From Theodoxus fluviatilis (Eukaryota; Mollusca; Gastropoda; Cycloneritida; Neritidae), in assembly GCA_034096865.1 (NCBI GenBank), contig JAWQFJ010001795.1:143816-207815 (forward strand): 64,000 nucleotides of DNA, written 5' to 3'. Positions 45,927 through 57,319 of this stretch are shown here, piece after piece (position 1 is the stretch's first letter; each line of letters begins with the position of its first letter). A model generated the notes under the pieces. It saw only the letters and a list, made by a program, of their open reading frames with translations, ran no database searches and was not told where the DNA came from. Both the position numbers and the translations under genes were made by a program.

Positions 45927-47954
45927 GTGCGACTGCAAGGCTAGGCCTGGTGTACCCAACACCATCCACTCATTCAATGTGCGACTGCAAGGCTAGGCCT
46001 CGTGTACCCAACACCATCCACTCATTCAATGTGCGACTGCAAGGCTAGGCCTCGTGTACCCAACACCATCCATTCATTCAATGTGCGACTGCAAGGCTAG
46101 GCCTCGTGTACCCAACACCATCCACTCATTCAATGTGCGACTGCAAGGCTAGGCCTCGTGTACCCAACACCATCCACTCATTCAATGTGCAACTGCAAGG
46201 CTAGGCCTCGTGTACCCAACACCATCCATTCATTCAATGTGCGACTGCAAGGCTAGGCCTCGTGTACCCAACACCATCCACTCATTCAATGTGCGACTGC
46301 AAGGCTAGGCCTCGTGTACCCAACACCATCCACTCATTCAATGTGCGACTGCAAGGCTAGGCCTCGTGTACCCAACACCATCCACTCATTCAATGTGCGA
46401 CTGCAAGGCTAGGCCTCGTGTACCCAACACCATCCTATCATTCAATGTGCGACTGCAAGGCTAGGCCTCGTGTACCCAACACCATCCACTCATTCAATGT
46501 GCGACTGCAAGGCTAGGCCTCGTGTACCCAACACCATCCACTCATTCAATGTGCGACTGCAAGGCTAGGCCTCGTGTACCCAACACCATCCACTCATTCA
46601 ATGTGCGACTGCAAGGCTAGGCCTCGTGTACCCAACACCATCCACTCATTCAATGTGCGACTGCAAGGCTAGGCCTCGTGTACCCAACACCATCCACTCA
46701 TTCAATGTGCGACTGCAAGGCTAGGCCTCGTGTACCCAACACCATCCACTCATTCAATGTGCGACTGCAAGGCTAGGCCTCGTGTACCCAACACCATCCA
46801 CTCATTCAATGTGCGACTGCAAGGCTAGGCCTCGTGTACCCAACACCATCCATTCATTCAATGTGCGACTGCAAGGCTAGGCCTCGTGTACCCAACACCA
46901 TCCATTCATTCAATGTGCGACTGCAAGGCTAGGCCTCGTGTACCGAACACCATCCACTCATTCAATGTGCGACTGCAAGGCTAGGCCTCGTGTACCCAAC
47001 ACCATCCATTCATTCAATGTGCGACTGCAAGGCTAGGCCTCGTGTACCCAACACCATCCACTCATTCAATGTGCGACTGCAAGGCTAGGCCTCGTGTACC
47101 CAACACCATCCATTCATTCAATGTGCGACTGCAAGGCTAGGCCTCGTGTACCGAACACCATCCACTCATTCAATGTGCGACTGCAAGGCTAGGCCTCGTG
47201 TACCGAACACCATCCACTCATTCAATGTGCGACTGCAAGGCTAGGCCTCGTGTACCCAACACCATCCATTCATTCAATGTGCGACTGCAAGGCTAGGCCT
47301 CGTGTACCCAACACCATCCACTCATTCAATGTGCGACTGCAAGGCTAGGCCTCGTGTACCCAACACCATCCATTCATTCAATGTGCGACTGCAAGGCTAG
47401 GCCTCGTGTACCCAACACCATCCACTCATTCAATGTGCGACTGCAAGGCTAGGCCTCGTGTACCCAACACCATCCACTCATTCAATGTGCGACTGCAAGG
47501 CTAGGCCTCGTGTACCCAACACCATCCACTCATTCAATGTGCAACTGCAAGGCTAGGCCTGGTGTACCCAACACCATCCATTCATTCAATGTGCAACTGC
47601 AAGGCTAGGCCTCGTGTACCGAACACCATCCATTCATTCAATGTGCGACTGCAAGGCTAGGCCTCGTGTACCCAACACCATCCACTCATTCAATGTGCGA
47701 CTGCAAGGCTAGGCCTCGTGTACCCAACACCATCCACTCATTCAATGTGCGACTGCAAGGCTAGGCCTCGTGTACCCAACACCATCCACTCATTCAATGT
47801 GCAACTGCAAGGCTAGGCCTCGTGTACCCAACACCATCCACTCATTCAATGTGCGACTGCAAGGCTAGGCCTCGTGTACCCAACACCATCCACTCATTCA
47901 ATGTGCGACTGCAAGGCTAGGCCTCGTGTACCCAACACCATCCACTCATTCAAT
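45927..47954. repeat. 52-bp minisatellite, 39 units
   Basis: 2028 bp, exactly 39 x 52, of a unit starting GTGCGACTGCAAGGCTAGGC and ending CCACTCATTCAAT. Units differ by single substitutions (CACTC/CATTC, GCGAC/GCAAC, ACCC/ACCG) and one carries CCTATC. The uniformity points to recent amplification. Confidence 0.97.
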
Positions 47955-49074
47955 GATTCATCCTTGTTTTATTCTCAGTTTATCCAAGTTTTATGGTCCA
48001 TCATACTAATTTGAGTCAAATAAAAGACTGACTGAAAGTACTGTGAAAGTAAAAGTAAACAGCCCTATGTCGTTTCAGTCATAAATCAGTAAATAATTGA
48101 TAATTGATATGAGCATATTTTGTTTGTTACAGATGATGCCCACTTCCAGCAAATGAAGTCTGCTTTCACAGCTACTGGATTGACAATTTTGTTTGAGTCT
48201 TTGAATGACTTTGAAGTAGGGATATGAATTTGACAATCGCAACTTGTCCCACTGTGCACTCTGCAAGAATTTTGTTTAGTACATAGAACTGTGAACAGTA
48301 TTCGTAAATATCTTCCTTGATGTAACACATATGTGTGAAGATAACAGTATAACTAATCTACACACCAAAAATCATAGCTGTATTTCCAATAGTTTCTGAA
48401 ATATTTCAATCTGAAATGTGGTTCCTCCTCAATTTGTGCCGTTTTCGCTGGAGATCATGGAGAATTTGTACATACTTGTGTGTGATTTTTTCAAACATTG
48501 CACTAAATTTCACTGTCCACAAAGCTTACATTGTAATCTGTCTACACACCAAAATTGGTGGTTGTATCTTCAATAGTTTCTGAATTATTGGCATTAAAGT
48601 GACAAAAAAAATGTTCTTTTTCAGTTGTTCCGCTTAACAAATTAGTGTTTTTGTCATTTTTTAGGCTCTTTTTCTCCCAAAATATGAAACTAGACTGGCT
48701 GAAAAAAAATAGACTTGCTCTACACAAACCTGTTAGGCATTTCTGAAAGTTCCAGACTGCTCCTGTACATATTGTATGAAATGTGATGACCGGAGTCGCA
48801 AAAGCATGTATACTAAAATATCAATATCTCATGAACTAATAAAGATATCCACTTACTTTTTTGTGTTTTGCTTGTATTGTATTCTTCTTTAAAAATATCA
48901 CAAAACATACACTCTCACTTAAAATTAAAATTTTGACTGCTGCTACCTAACTTTAGTAATTTTTGTGTTTCATTACATTTCAAATCACTTCAAATTTTGA
49001 CCTGCTGGTACCTACATAGGGACACACATTTACCTCGTCATGTTGGTAGGACACATAGGGATACATCCACTCAC

Positions 49075-49598
49075 CTTGTTGTAACGGGCAAGTTCATTGA
49101 TGAGACACATAGGGGTTTTCTCTTTTGTGTTTGCCAGGGCTAGCTGCTGTTGCTGCAGGGAGTCCTCCTCCAGGTCTCCCAGGATCACCGCCTGCTGTGA
49201 CTGGGAGGTCTGTGATGACATCACCTGTGGGTGAGGGCCAGGGGAGGAGGCAGCTGCAGAGTCTCCTGAAAGGGGGGTCTGTGACCGGGGGGCCTGGGGG
49301 GTCTGAGAGCGGGGAATCTGAGACTGGGGTGTCCCTGAGCGGGACACCTGAGTCAGGGCACTCTGCTCCAGCCCCGGCCCCCCAGGCACTCCCCCTCCTG
49401 CATGTGGGGGTGCTGCCATGGGGTACTGGGGATGCATGCTTCCGTTGTGCACGCCTAGGGGGGCGGGGTGTCCAGGGGGGATGGCAAACGGCGGCAGGTG
49501 GGCCCCAGGGTACATTATTGGCTCAGGTATTCCCCGCACCCCTGCAGAAAAAGGCATGGGTCCAGAGTGAACAGGGTCATACATCCCCATTGCACCTG
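49075..49598 (-). CDS. stau: Staufen exon: low-complexity N-terminal region and start of dsRBD1
   Basis: An exon of about 521-524 bp. The acceptor is a tandem CAGCAG, so use of the first AG adds one codon and either choice keeps frame. It reads GAMGMYDPVHSGPMPFSAG, a Pro/Gly/His-rich stretch, then a Ser/Gln/Thr/Pro-rich segment with repeated RSQTPQAPRSQTP, a QQQQ run, and NTKEKTPMCLINELARYNK. The last is the signature opening of Staufen dsRBD1 and joins in phase 0 to the exon at 25166. The donor is AACAAG|GTGAGT. The N-terminal part is probably disordered and fits the Gln/Pro-rich leader of fly Staufen. Confidence 0.96.
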
Positions 49599-49639
49599 CT
49601 GAAAAAGAGGATCAACCATAGGTAAGTTTCTGCTACACT

Positions 49640-50935
49640 ATCATCCACCCAGCCAGTCACTTCTACACTATCAATCACAAATCAGCCACTGATATACTAG
49701 TATCCACAATCAGTCACTGTTAAACTATCACAAATCAGTCACTGCTATACTAGCATCCACAATCAGTCACTGTTAAACTATCACTAATCAGTCACTGCTA
49801 TACTAGCATCCACAATCAGTCACTGTTAAACTATCACAAATCAGTCACTGCTATACTAGCATCCACAATCAGTCACTGTTAAACTATCACTAATCAGTCA
49901 CTGCTATACTAGCATCCACAATCAGTCACTGTTAAACTATCACAAATCAGTCACTGCTATACTAGCATCCACAATCAGTCACTGTTAAACTATCACTAAT
50001 CAGTCACTGCTATACTAGCATCCACAATCAGTCACTGTTAAACTATCACAAATCAGTCACTGCTATACTAGCATCCACAATCAGTCACTGTTAAACTATC
50101 ACAAATCAGACACTGCTATACTAGCATCCACAATCAGTCACTGTTAAACTATCACTAATCAGTCACTGCTATACTAGCATCCACAATCAGTCACTGTTAA
50201 ACTATCACAAATCAGACACTGCTATACTAGCATCCACAATCAGTCACTGTTAAACTATCACTAATCAGTCACTGCTATACTAGCATCCACAATCAGTCAC
50301 TGTTACACTATCATCCATACATCAATCACTGTTACACTATCATCCATACATCAATCACTGTTATACTATCATCCACAAACCAGTTACTGTTACACTATCA
50401 TCCATCCATACATCAATCCCTGTTACGCAATCATCCACAAATCAGTCACAGCTACACTATACATTAATCACTTTACACTATCGTCCATACATCAATCATT
50501 GTTACACTATCATCCATACATCAATCACTGTTACAATATTGTCCATACATTAATCACTGTTACACTATCATCCATACATTAATCACTGTTACTATCGTCC
50601 ATACATCAATCACTGTTAGACTATCATCCACAAATCAGTCACAGCTACTCTATCATCCATACATTAATCACTTTTACACTATCATCCATACATCGATCAC
50701 TCTTACACTAACAGCCATACATCGATCACTGTTACACTATCATCCATACATCAATCACTGTTACACTATCATCCATACTATCATCTATACATCAATCACT
50801 GTTAGACTACCATCCATACATCAATGATTCAATCACTGTTAGACTATCATCAATGGATACATCAATCACTGTTACTCTATCATCCACAAATCAGTAGTTA
50901 CACAATCATCCACAAATCAGTCACAGCAACCCTAT
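49640..50935. repeat. 53-bp and ~29-bp tandem repeats
   Basis: From about 49690 to 50290 a 53-bp unit (CAATCAGTCACTGTTAAACT, then ATCACAAATCAGTCACTGCT, then ATACTAGCATCCA) repeats about 11 times. Further right it decays into a 28-30-bp unit CCATACATCAATCACTGTTA followed by CACTATCAT. The two share CAxTCACTGTTA, so one array probably gave rise to the other. It lies 40 bp upstream, in the transcript sense, of the exon starting at 49598. Confidence 0.9.
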
Positions 50936-52523
50936 CAACCACTGGTCAGTCAGTTACTGTTTCACAACCACATTTAAGTTTCTACCACGCTTTCAACCAC
51001 ATGTTATTTTCTGCTCCACAGGTCAGTTTCTGCTAAACTTACTTCCTGGCAAACTTTGATCACTTCGGATGTGAAGATATGATGTCCAAGGAATATCATA
51101 TCTAAAGTCTAAAAAATGACAAAAGTAACATTTTTAACCACAAATTAATTTCCTTATTTTCATAATTTCATATAAATAATATATATAGCACATATGATTA
51201 ATATTTTATTTTAGCATTAGTTATGGAAATACACACGTTGCATAGCTCTAGGCAACTTAGCTGCGTGTTTTCTTGAAAACTGTTCCAGCTACTTCAGCCA
51301 TTTCCCTTGGATGCTCCTATATATTCAGATGTGTTCCCACACACAAAACGGTATGCTGCCATCTCACTTGGAGTATGATTCTTCATGGGCCAAGTGCACA
51401 ACAATTCTTCCTGCATCTTCATCATAATGATCAAACAAATCTCTGAAAAAATATTCAAGCTAAAATGTGCCTTTTTAATAGTAATAGTACATATCACAGA
51501 GCAGCTGAGTGCCAATATGATCAGAAAAAGCTAAAATGTGAGGTGGTAATTACTATCATGGAGGTTTATGATTTCTAACCTCCCCCATGAAAGTAAAAAT
51601 TAAGTACACAACTTTGTAATGACAAGATAGGGGATGGGGTGGGGTGGGGGTGGGGGTGGATAGGGGTGGTGGTGGTTTGAGATAGAGGAGTACTAGGTGA
51701 ACTAATTTCAAATGAAAGGAAAAAGTTCTTGATTCTGCTAAATTACTCTATGGCAAGGCAGTGTGACCATATCTCACATCCTTATGTACTTTTCCCCCCC
51801 ACCCAAAAAAAAGATTTACAATGGCACTGTCCACATCTCATTAGATTCTGTCTTGTCTAATGGTATCATGACCTCCAGCAAGGCAGTTGCATTTTCAGTT
51901 GGTTAGTTCATTTGTTCATTATTTGACAAAATAACTCAAAAAGTTAAAAGCAGATTCTGATATTATTTGGTGCAAGTTAAGGGTTTAACCCAAAAAACAA
52001 GCCATTAATTTTTGGAGGTTATTTGTCATCTATTACCTAGTTTTGGAATTTGTACCCAAAACACATATTATCCCAAGGCCATAGCCCACTGTGTGCCACA
52101 AGCCAGCATATTGCATTCTATACTCCGAGACTGCCAAAGACCACTAGCAAGGGTTAAAATGAACTGGACTTCCTAACATCAGATCTGGCTAGCAGAACAT
52201 GCTGTATGAATTATACAGGCCATGGATGACCAGCCATCTATTCAACCGCTGTAAAGCATTATAAACTAAGGTCCACGAGTTGAGCCGAACGTTAAAAGCT
52301 ATACAGGCCGCACCACAGGCATATCTCTATCAACCACTAGCAACACTCAAACCATCATGTCCTGTAAGGCCTGGCAAGCTGGACACACTGCCTGTATTGT
52401 GCTGCATTTTGTTGGGGCTTCCTTGGCGGAGGTTTGTGCTCTCCAAGTGCTCTCTAGGGTTTTAATAAAATAAAAACCATAAGTAATAGTCCTGTAACTA
52501 CATAGTAAGTGGAAGAAAATTGC

Positions 52524-52559
<36 letters not shown>

Positions 52560-54953
52560 AATAAATAAAAAAAGCTAAAGCCCATACATGTAAATTGCAG
52601 ACCTGTATGCCTCATGCTAGTGCAAAGTGTAGCGCGGACAGCTGAAAAGTGTAGTCAAGGTTGTCAAAAGTGTAGTCTACAATTTCATCAACACCACTAA
52701 TACAATGCAGTTATAATAAGTAAATATGTGCGTGCATTTGTGTGTTTGTGTGTAATATTCATCTTAAATTGAGTAGCTTTAAAATACATTATGCCTTTAG
52801 CATCCTGCTGAATTTGTCAGTGGAAGCCAGTGGCACATTGTTGTCAACAATGATGCAACAGAGAATCGCCTCTGCCTTAGTCACATCCTACTCCAGCGAA
52901 AATGCAGTCTATTAGGTTGATGCCCTCTGGAATACATGTGATAATGGCACAAACTTCCCCACAGAATTCTCAAACTATTTGTGAGATCCACTTTAGCAAT
53001 GCTTCTTGCAATCACACAATCCGGAAGTTTTGCAGATAGTGCAGTGAGCAAATGTTGGACCTTACGGGGAAGCAATAAGCAGGCATGAGATCCTGAAATT
53101 GTGAAATTAACTGAAAAAATTAGCAGGAGTCTGAGGAGTTTTCACAATTTTGACTTTTAAAAAGTCACTCTTCTGACAGCTGTGGCAAGTCCAGAACAAC
53201 ATTTTTGATGAGCAAACACCAGATTAATATTGTTGAAATTCATGGTTTGTTTTTGAGGCTGTTAAGTTTCCTTACCATCATAAAATGTACCTTTACTTAA
53301 AAAAATTAATTAATAAATTATACATAAATAAAAAAACAGGTAGTATGTATATTTTATTTATCGCACTGTTATGTTTTGTATTGTGATAAGCTCATATCGT
53401 TGTGTAGATCGTTGTGCAGCCACCTTCACAACGTGACTTTTGGATGTCAGGTGTTGTACAAAGCTTTTTTTACCATTGTTGGCGTAGTTTATCACTTCAT
53501 CATTGCACAAACTGCAAACTGCTTTCCCAGCTTAGTTCACTTTGGCGATCATGTCGCCAACTTTCACCTCAACATCACCAGAAAGGGTAACTTCTTCGTC
53601 CATCCATTTGAAACTCCAACAGTTTTTTACATTTCCTTCTTTGTCTATTTCTCTTGCTCTCGCTATCTCGCTCGGTTTCAGCTTCCGAAGCATTTTTATC
53701 GGTTGAAGCAGGCGTCGAGAAAGATCAAGATGGCGATCGCGTCGAGCAGACGAACTATATTCCCAAACACGGTCATCCTCAAAGTGTCTCTCATTTTCAA
53801 ATCATTTGAGACCTACATTTCCGGTAAATGCCAGGTATAGCGCGCTATCTTTCACTGTGTTCACCTGTACGCGCTAATCATTGTCATCAATCTTTTCTCA
53901 TTTTAAAACCGTTTGAGAACTACATCAGCGTTTGCAGGCAAGCAGCAAACGGCGCGATCTAAAAATAGATAAGCGAGTGACCTCTACCAACTTCCGGGCA
54001 CACATGACGTCACGCCGAAGGGAACGTCGGCTTACAGATGCTACGCTTATACTATATTATAGCCTTATATATATACAAAACCTCACACACACACCCCCAC
54101 CCCCCAAATTTTCTCAACGGATCTGTGCGAATCACGAGAATAGCCCCTGGCCCTGGAGCTTCAGAATTAACGGATTTCCGTTAATTAACGGAAAAATCTC
54201 TGGCCTGATAAGGCAAGGATACCACTCTTGGTATGATGCACAGTACGTTTGCCATGCCCTCTTTCTTTTATTGTTTTAGACACAGCAGATACAGTTTGAG
54301 AAACTTCAGATGCTATGACTTCTTCCTCCTTTCATGTCGCCTCTTGTCACGCCATCTTTTCTTTTCGTGTGTTTCTTCCCATGATTGGGAAATCTTTATG
54401 TTCAAAGCAATGTGAGACCTTTACATACTAACTGTAAGCCAGTAACTTAGCCAATAAGGGTTATGGCAACTCTAGCTTGCGTGCTGCCAACGGTACACGC
54501 ATTTAAAGAGAGGTAATTGAAAAAACCGGAATCGGTGTGCTTCAAAAATATGGAACAAAAAACGAAAATAAACTTGTCTATTAATAAGTGTAGCCGTGAC
54601 AGACTGAAAAGTGGTTTAGCTTGGTTAGGTGTAGGAGTGTAGCCCTGGAGTCATTTGCGTAGTTTTCTACACCCAAAGCATAGGGTAAACAGGTCTTAAA
54701 TTGTTCAGAGGATGCACACCCTGATTTGATCCGACAAATAAATGACACTACCACAGGGGCTAGACTAGAGAAATTACAAATCACCCGAAAATTCTAGAAG
54801 TGCTGGAGCAACAAATACTGGGCTGAATTTTTCCATTTGGCAGTGGCTCTGGCCCTCTACATGTACCTGTTTCATTCAGGACCACTCAAGCTGGAAACTC
54901 CTACAGTTCATGACAGGAATAGTTCACAATAGTTCAGCCTCAACAGCCAAGTA
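50936..54953 (-). other. Staufen intron between exons at 49.6 and 56.8 kb: no gene seen
   Basis: About 4 kb. It contains a G-rich stretch (51625-51675), a 30-base poly-A (52528-52557) followed by AT-rich sequence that may be a retroposon tail, and a short palindrome ACGGATTTCCGTTAATTAACGG (about 54170-54191). Open frames such as 53376-53840 have no motif or paired splice sites. Confidence 0.5.
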
Positions 54954-56152
54954 AGGCAAAAAAAAAAGAAGGTGTGGTTAAGGTAACATAGCCAAAAAAA
55001 AATAGGGTAGGTAGGTCGGCAATAACTTTTTTTTTAATAACTTTTTATTTCTCGTGGAAACCAAATTAAACCTACTCGACTTGGAAATAAGTGTGCGAAC
55101 AGACAGCGGATATTCCTTTTGAATAATTTTGACTTAACTTCTCTTGGAATTAGGTAAAGAAAAGCATTGACTTACCAGTGAAGATATGGCTGATATGAGA
55201 TTGTCTGTCCTTCTAGTGTCAGTATCAGGTGACCAACCATCGGTGCCCCTAACGTGAACCAGATGTAATTGAAATGCATCAGGAACTTGTGCTGCATGTT
55301 GATCATCCTCTTCTTCTTCCTCACTCTCGGCTTGCAAAACTTCACATTTGAAATGTATCGCCTTCAGTTCAAACGTGTCCCCGACCTCTCCAACAGTCAA
55401 ACCCCAAGCCAACTCAAACCCATCCCCATCTGCTTTGCATGTGGTCACATCACCAGAGCTGCCAAGTGCTACAATTTAGGCGTAGCATGCTACGATTTCG
55501 CCGTGCTTGCTACGATGCTACGATCGTCAGGGAAAAACTACGATTTTTCAAAGCCTGGAACTGAACTTTTGACCGTCACGAAGAAATACACACACACACC
55601 CCCCCCCCCCCCCCCTGCTTTATGCTGGCGGTTCAGCGCTGAGCGTTGAACTGAACTTTTGACCATCACGTAGAACCCCCCCCCCCCCCCGCTTCACATC
55701 GGCAGCTCAGCAACAAGCCCCCCCCCCCCCCCCCCCCCGCGCAAACATCGCCATTTTCTTTCTTGTGCGTGTGTGCTACGCCTATTTCTTAAATGCTACT
55801 CCAAAAAGCTCTGGATGCTAGTTGCTACTCTTTGGCATGATGGTGGGTTGGCAGCTCTGCATCACCGTAGCAACGAGCGACCACCCCATATTTTTTCATG
55901 TTCAATTCGGGATGAATGTTAAGAAAAACTTCCGTCATCGATGCCGTCTCTGGATATGCGGAAATCTGCTTATTGCCGTCTTGATGGTCACATTTTGAGG
56001 TAACAGTCGCCACCAAACGTTCGCGGCACGCCATTTTCACAACTTTGATATTTTAAAAAAACTTCAACATTTTCAATAAAAAGATGTAGGGTCGGCGCCC
56101 CAGAATAGGGTAGGTCGGATTACCGTAACCACACCATTTATTTTTTTTGGCC
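54954..56152 (-). mobile_element. TIR element with TA flanks, carrying exon-like frames
   Basis: The left end is AGGCAAAAAAA..GAAGGTGTGGTTAAGGTAA; the right end inverted is GGCCAAAAAAA..AATGGTGTGGTTACGGTAA. About 35 terminal bases match with few differences. TA flanks both sides. A second inner motif AATAGGGTAGGTCGG occurs near both ends in opposite orientation. On the minus strand it contains a 71-codon frame starting MKMACRERLVATVTSKC (56034-55825) and a further frame (near 55448-55162) ending at a SAISSL|GTAAGT donor. The product is not recognised. Tc1/mariner is possible from the TA, but there is no DDE domain. Confidence 0.6.
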
Positions 56153-56226
56153 TAATAGAAAATCCTGCCACAGTTTTGGCATTAGCATAGAAATAGAATT
56201 TCTTATTTAACAACTGAGTAAAATTC

Positions 56227-56530
56227 CTTTCTGTTCCAGAACTGCAGCAATAATTTTCCTCTTAGTCTTACCACTTGTTCTAAATAGGAGACAGCTAATT
56301 TTCTCCTTACCACTTCTGTTCTATAACAGAGAGAGCTAATTTTCCCTTACCACTTCAGTTCTACACAGGAGACTGCTAATGTTTCTTCAGTTCTGCAAAG
56401 GAGACTACTAATTTTCCCCTTATCACATCTGTTCTATAAAGGAGACTACTAATTTTCCCCTTATCACATCTGTTCTACAAAGGAGACTGCAAATTTTCCC
56501 CTTACCATTTCAGTTCTACACAGGAGAGCT
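56227..56530. repeat. ~41-bp tandem repeat
   Basis: About seven diverged copies of GGAGACTACTAATTTTCCCC followed by TTATCACATCTGTTCTATAAA. It ends about 170 bp downstream, in transcript sense, of the Staufen exon at 56698. Confidence 0.85.
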
Positions 56531-56697
56531 GCAGACCTGCTACACTTAGGCACTATGGAAAAATCTTACCCATGCCTACAGGTGAGCACGCATGCATGCA
56601 CACAAGAGCACATGCATGCACACAAGAGCACATGCACACACACACATACAGAGGCACGCATATGCATGCATGCACACACACACACACACAAACATAC

Positions 56698-56830
56698 CAG
56701 GAGGCATGTGCATGGAGGAGGGGTCAGGAACAACAGCAGTGGAGTTCATTGCAGGGTTGGTTTTCAACATCTGGGACTGTGGATTGTAGAAGTCCAGCAC
56801 ACAACTGGAGTCTGGGCAATAATAATTGTT
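56698..56830 (-). CDS. stau: Staufen N-terminal exon
   Basis: A 133-bp exon runs from a CTCTGTTGCAG acceptor (56831-56832) to a CCTCCTG|GTATGT donor. In phase 0 it reads NNYYCPDSSCVLDFYNPQSQ, then MLKTNPAMNSTAVVPDPSSM and HMPP. It leaves one G that completes a Gly codon at 49595. Sequence here is low-complexity Asn/Pro/Ser and is not diagnostic by itself. The call rests on strong splice signals, phase agreement on both sides and position upstream of the dsRBD1 exon. A CA/GT microsatellite follows the donor. Confidence 0.8.
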
Positions 56831-57200
56831 CTGCAACAGAGAAATTGAGTGAAAGATGAAACAAAATGCAGTCTCTCACTCTCACTCTCAGTCATAACTT
56901 TGCTATCAGCTAAGCCTCAGCTGCTCCTTGTCCCATTTCCCTCTCACATTCTGTTTTCCAAAGATATTGATCAAGTGAAGGCTTTACATTCCCCATATGC
57001 TTGATAGGCAACATGGCTATAAAGAATACGGTTGGTATGTGTTTTTTAAAATCTTTTCAGAAGAGGCCAGATTAAGCATAAACCAAAGTTTCTTTCAGTG
57101 GATGATCACATACTAGTATCTATTCCATCAAGCTGACATAAATAATTATATCCAACCATTATATTCACGCTCGAAACCTCTGCAGGTGCAAAAGACTTAC

Positions 57201-57260
57201 CAGGTGTTCGCACAAGCAGAAAGATGGCGACAGACTTGGAATGAAAGTATGGTTTGTCAT
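57201..57260 (-). CDS. stau: Possible first coding exon of Staufen
   Basis: On the minus strand, ATG at 57260 opens 20 codons (MTNHTFIPSLSPSFCLCEHL) that end exactly at a CACCTG|GTAAGT donor in phase 0, matching the acceptor at 56830. An earlier out-of-frame ATG (MADFGSL, then stop) would act as a small upstream frame. The right part of the exon abuts the TTAA of the MITE at 57320. Staufen N-termini are poorly conserved, so this could also be non-coding, with translation starting later at a Met in the next exon. Confidence 0.4.
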
Positions 57261-57319
57261 AAAGACCCGAAATCTGCCATTTTGTGAACATTCAAAGTGC
57301 ACGTGGAGGAGTTTATTAA

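Larger units (their letters stand above)
44703..48949 (+). mobile_element. Unclassified TIR transposon with 7-bp TSD, copy 2
   Basis: The left end is TAGGTAGCAGCGCAGCC; the right end inverted is TAGGTAGCAGCAGTCAAAA. ACTTTAG flanks it on both sides (44696-44702 and 48950-48956). It is 4247 bp long, almost half of it a 52-bp minisatellite. Its right arm (from about 48830, ATATCTCATGAACTAATAAA) is homologous to that of the copy at 15420-17864. A first-exon-like frame lies at 45324. No transposase core is seen; it may be a deletion derivative. Confidence 0.85.
1..57260 (-). other. stau: Staufen-like gene span (minus strand, 3' end beyond the window)
   Basis: Staufen proteins bind double-stranded RNA in 3' UTRs and act in mRNA localisation, translation and Staufen-mediated decay as cytoplasmic RNPs. 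The identification rests on several separate exons that carry Staufen-specific dsRBD sequences in the right order on one strand. The phases join without error: 57201 (phase 0) to 56830; 56698 (1 nt) to 49595; 49075 (0) to 25166; 24950 (1 nt) to 21067; 20926 (2 nt) to 11930; 11734 (1 nt) to 6429; 6353 (0) to 4945; 4721 (0) to 29. Introns run from 0.4 kb to 23.9 kb and are packed with repeats. dsRBD4, the linker, dsRBD5 and the 3' UTR lie left of the window. The family call is firm; the first exon is uncertain. Confidence 0.93.

Noticed and set aside
45927..47954. Regular 52-bp repeats considered as a CRISPR array
   Set aside because: Whole units are near-identical with no unique spacers, and the genome is animal.
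53376..53840. 154-codon plus-strand frame
   Set aside because: No motif, no matching splice sites, no repeat-family resemblance that I can see; AT-rich intron sequence allows such frames by chance.
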